A stretch of DNA of 64,000 nt, taken from Spinacia oleracea. Taxonomy: Eukaryota; Streptophyta; Magnoliopsida; Caryophyllales; Amaranthaceae. The DNA lies in the NCBI RefSeq assembly GCF_020520425.1, contig NC_079491.1, forward strand, positions 6,745,143 through 6,809,142. Reading direction: 5' to 3'. Positions 62,271 to 64,000 of this stretch are shown here, one piece after another. Position numbers and translations under genes: made by a program. The notes under the pieces were generated by a model. It worked only from the letters and a program-made list of their open reading frames with translations, was not told where the DNA came from and made no database searches. The stretch's first letter is position 1. Each line of letters opens with the position of its first letter.

Positions 62271-64000
62271 GAGATATAACACTGACCAATGTGCTGCATG
62301 TACCAGAATTCAAGTATAACTTGATATATGTACATAAACTCTGTCAGGACTTGGGTTGTGAAATTCATTTTACTCACAACAGATGTTTTGTTTACTGTCA
62401 GCAAGGGAAGCTGATTCCTCTTGGTGAGGTGCAATCAGGTCTATACAATTTGGCAGAATCTAGGGTGGAAGGAGCTCATTCTGTGCAGACACACAACTGT
62501 AGTGTAGCTTGTTCATCTACAGTGGATAATGCAAAACTCTGGCATCTAAGGCTAGGACATTTACCTTTCAATAAATTGAAGTACATAGATCCTAACTATG
62601 AAATTGGTGATTGTATGCAAAACACTATTTGTCAAGTATGCCCTGCAGCAAAACAAGCTAGACTTAATTTTCCTCACAGTGAGATTAAGTCTGTTAGTCC
62701 TTTTGATTTGATACATTTGGATGTGTGGGGACCTCATTCTGTAAACACTCCATCTGGTTGTAATCAGTTTTTTACTATAGTGGATGATTACACCAGGTTT
62801 ACTTGGATACATTTTCTGAAACACAAAAGTGACTGTGTTGCTATCATTGAAAATTTCTTACATATGGTACAAACTCAGTTTGGTGTCATGGTTAAGTGTG
62901 TTAAATCTGATAATGCTAAGGAATTGTGTGAAGGTGATATGAAGAAATTATATTTGAAACTTGGAATCTTAATTCAAACCAGTTGTAGTCATACACCTCA
63001 GCAAAATGGAGTTGTGGAAAGGAAACATAAACATCTGTTATAAACAGCTAGGGCATTGTATGTTCAGTCCAAAGTTCCACAGAAGTTTTGGGGTGAATGT
63101 GTTCTTTGTGCAGCCTATTTGATTAACAGAATGCCACTTCAATCAATAGGCTTTGAATCACCATATTCCAGAATGTACAAACAGACTCCAAGTCTTAAAC
63201 ACTTGAGAACTTTTGGTTGTCTCTGCTATGTGTCTACTACAAAGGTTGGTAGATCAAAAATGGACAACAGAGCCACACCTTGTGTGTTTTTGGGGTATTC
63301 AACCACTCAAAAAGGATACAAAGGGCTGGAAATTGATACACACAAGTTCTTTGTATCCAGAGATGTTCATTTCCATGAAAAACATTTCCCATTTCATCTT
63401 TACCACAAACACAACTCTTCCCTTACTCCATACACCAGTGCCATTTATCTACCAACTCTTCTTTCCTCTGATGTTTTTGATACACCAGATTTCTCCACTC
63501 TTGCAACCACATTCCCACCTCACACCTTGGAAACATCTGATCATACAAACACAAACTTCTCACCTGACCTCACAAATACAATTCTTTCTCCATCACATTC
63601 TTCACCCTCAGATTCCATTTCTTCTTCTCCTTTACAGACTAATCCCAATTCCACTCCTAACTCTCCTCAATCCCATTCTGAAACCATTTCTCATTCTGAA
63701 CATGTTCATGTTGCACCATCCATTCTCCCAACAAGACAGTCAAGCAGATCACACAAAAAACCAGGGTATTTAGATGCATATGAATGTTTCTCAGCATACA
63801 CTGATAAAGATGATCTCATGCCAATCACAAAACACTGGTGCAATCTAGTATCTTATGTGACTTTCCCTGATGAGTTTCAAGCTTTTTTGTCTCAATCATG
63901 TGACATTACAGAACCTGCAACATATACAGAAGCTGCTCAACAACCTTTGTGGGTTGAAGCAATGAAGAAAGAACTGGAGGCACTAGATAGAAACTATACT
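62271..64000 (+). CDS. Copia polyprotein 3' part: integrase onward, with one in-frame stop, cut by window end
   Basis: Resumes the frame of the host copia element after the nested insertion. Visible are the end of the protease/linker, the integrase zinc motif (WHLRLGHLP, CQVC), the DDE core (LHLD-type IHLDVWGP, VKSDNAKE, QQNGVVERKH) and the downstream FGC and FLGY motifs. TAA at 63041-63043 falls just after the integrase glutamate; the same frame then stays open from 63044 to the window end, where the start of the RT region (WVEAMKKELEAL) appears. So the element carries at least one nonsense change apart from the insertion. Confidence 0.88.

Larger units (their letters stand above)
50038..64000 (+). 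mobile_element. Ty1/copia retrotransposon, split by a nested element and cut by the window end
   Basis: A 5' LTR (about 50038-50314), an initiator-Met primer-binding site, gag and protease precede the nested insertion at 51866; integrase and following sequence resume at 62271 and run off the window. The order gag-protease-integrase defines copia. The 3' LTR is outside the window. The reading frame on both sides of the insertion is the same once the inserted element and one target copy are set aside, so the host was open there before it was hit. Confidence 0.9.

Noticed and set aside
63213-63773. 186-codon frame rich in Leu, Ile, His and Pro
   Set aside because: Out of frame with the copia polyprotein, which stays open through this interval and shows real motifs.

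Overview
This window is nuclear DNA from a flowering plant, most likely a eudicot. Genes have GT-AG introns, plant-type tRNA genes are present, and the intergenic space is full of LTR retrotransposons, Stowaway-type MITEs with the plant terminus CTCCCTCCGTCCC, a Helitron, SINEs and a LINE remnant. The repeat style suggests Caryophyllales (beet/spinach-like), but that is an impression, not a proof.

Four host protein genes were assembled exon by exon, with phases that agree at every junction: (1) 3125-11553 (+), a 5-exon PX-domain protein with a Rubicon-like cysteine-rich C-terminus, 1058 aa; (2) 14601-18228 (+), a 6-exon signal recognition particle receptor beta subunit, 295 aa; (3) 32653-35910 (-), an 8-exon multi-pass membrane protein, 348 aa; (4) 46345-48323 (-), a 5-exon SNU13/NHP2L1 box C/D and U4 snRNP protein, 128 aa, whose first coding exon holds only the ATG. 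There are two tRNA genes: tRNA-Ser(AGA) at 44256-44337 (-) and a tRNA-His(GTG)-like gene at 48659-48731 (+) with one extra acceptor-arm base.

The main mobile elements are: (a) 20733-32289, a complete Ty3/gypsy element of the Tat type (dual RNase H) with two apparently identical 425-bp LTRs and target duplication AAAGT. Its gag-pol frame has one internal stop. Between integrase and the 3' LTR it carries, on the opposite strand, a six-exon gene encoding a 989-aa protein, with its own TATA-like box and poly(A) signal. This is the most interesting feature of the window. (b) 50038 to the window end, a Ty1/copia element on the + strand, split by (c) 51866-62265, a 10.4-kb minus-strand element with 1.4-kb LTRs and duplication AAATA. 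This inserted element has young LTRs but almost no coding capacity (a large non-autonomous derivative with a relic copia RT).

Two introns of host genes hold gag fragments in opposed orientations (PX gene intron 1, SNU13 intron 3). Smaller repeats include four Stowaway-like MITEs, a Tourist-like MITE, a hAT-like MITE, a tRNA-derived SINE with target duplication, three copies of a TIR repeat, and several tandem arrays. Long gene-free stretches (36.9-44.2 kb, 18.3-20.7 kb, 53.2-60.8 kb) hold only repeats or AT-rich sequence in which no gene was recognised.
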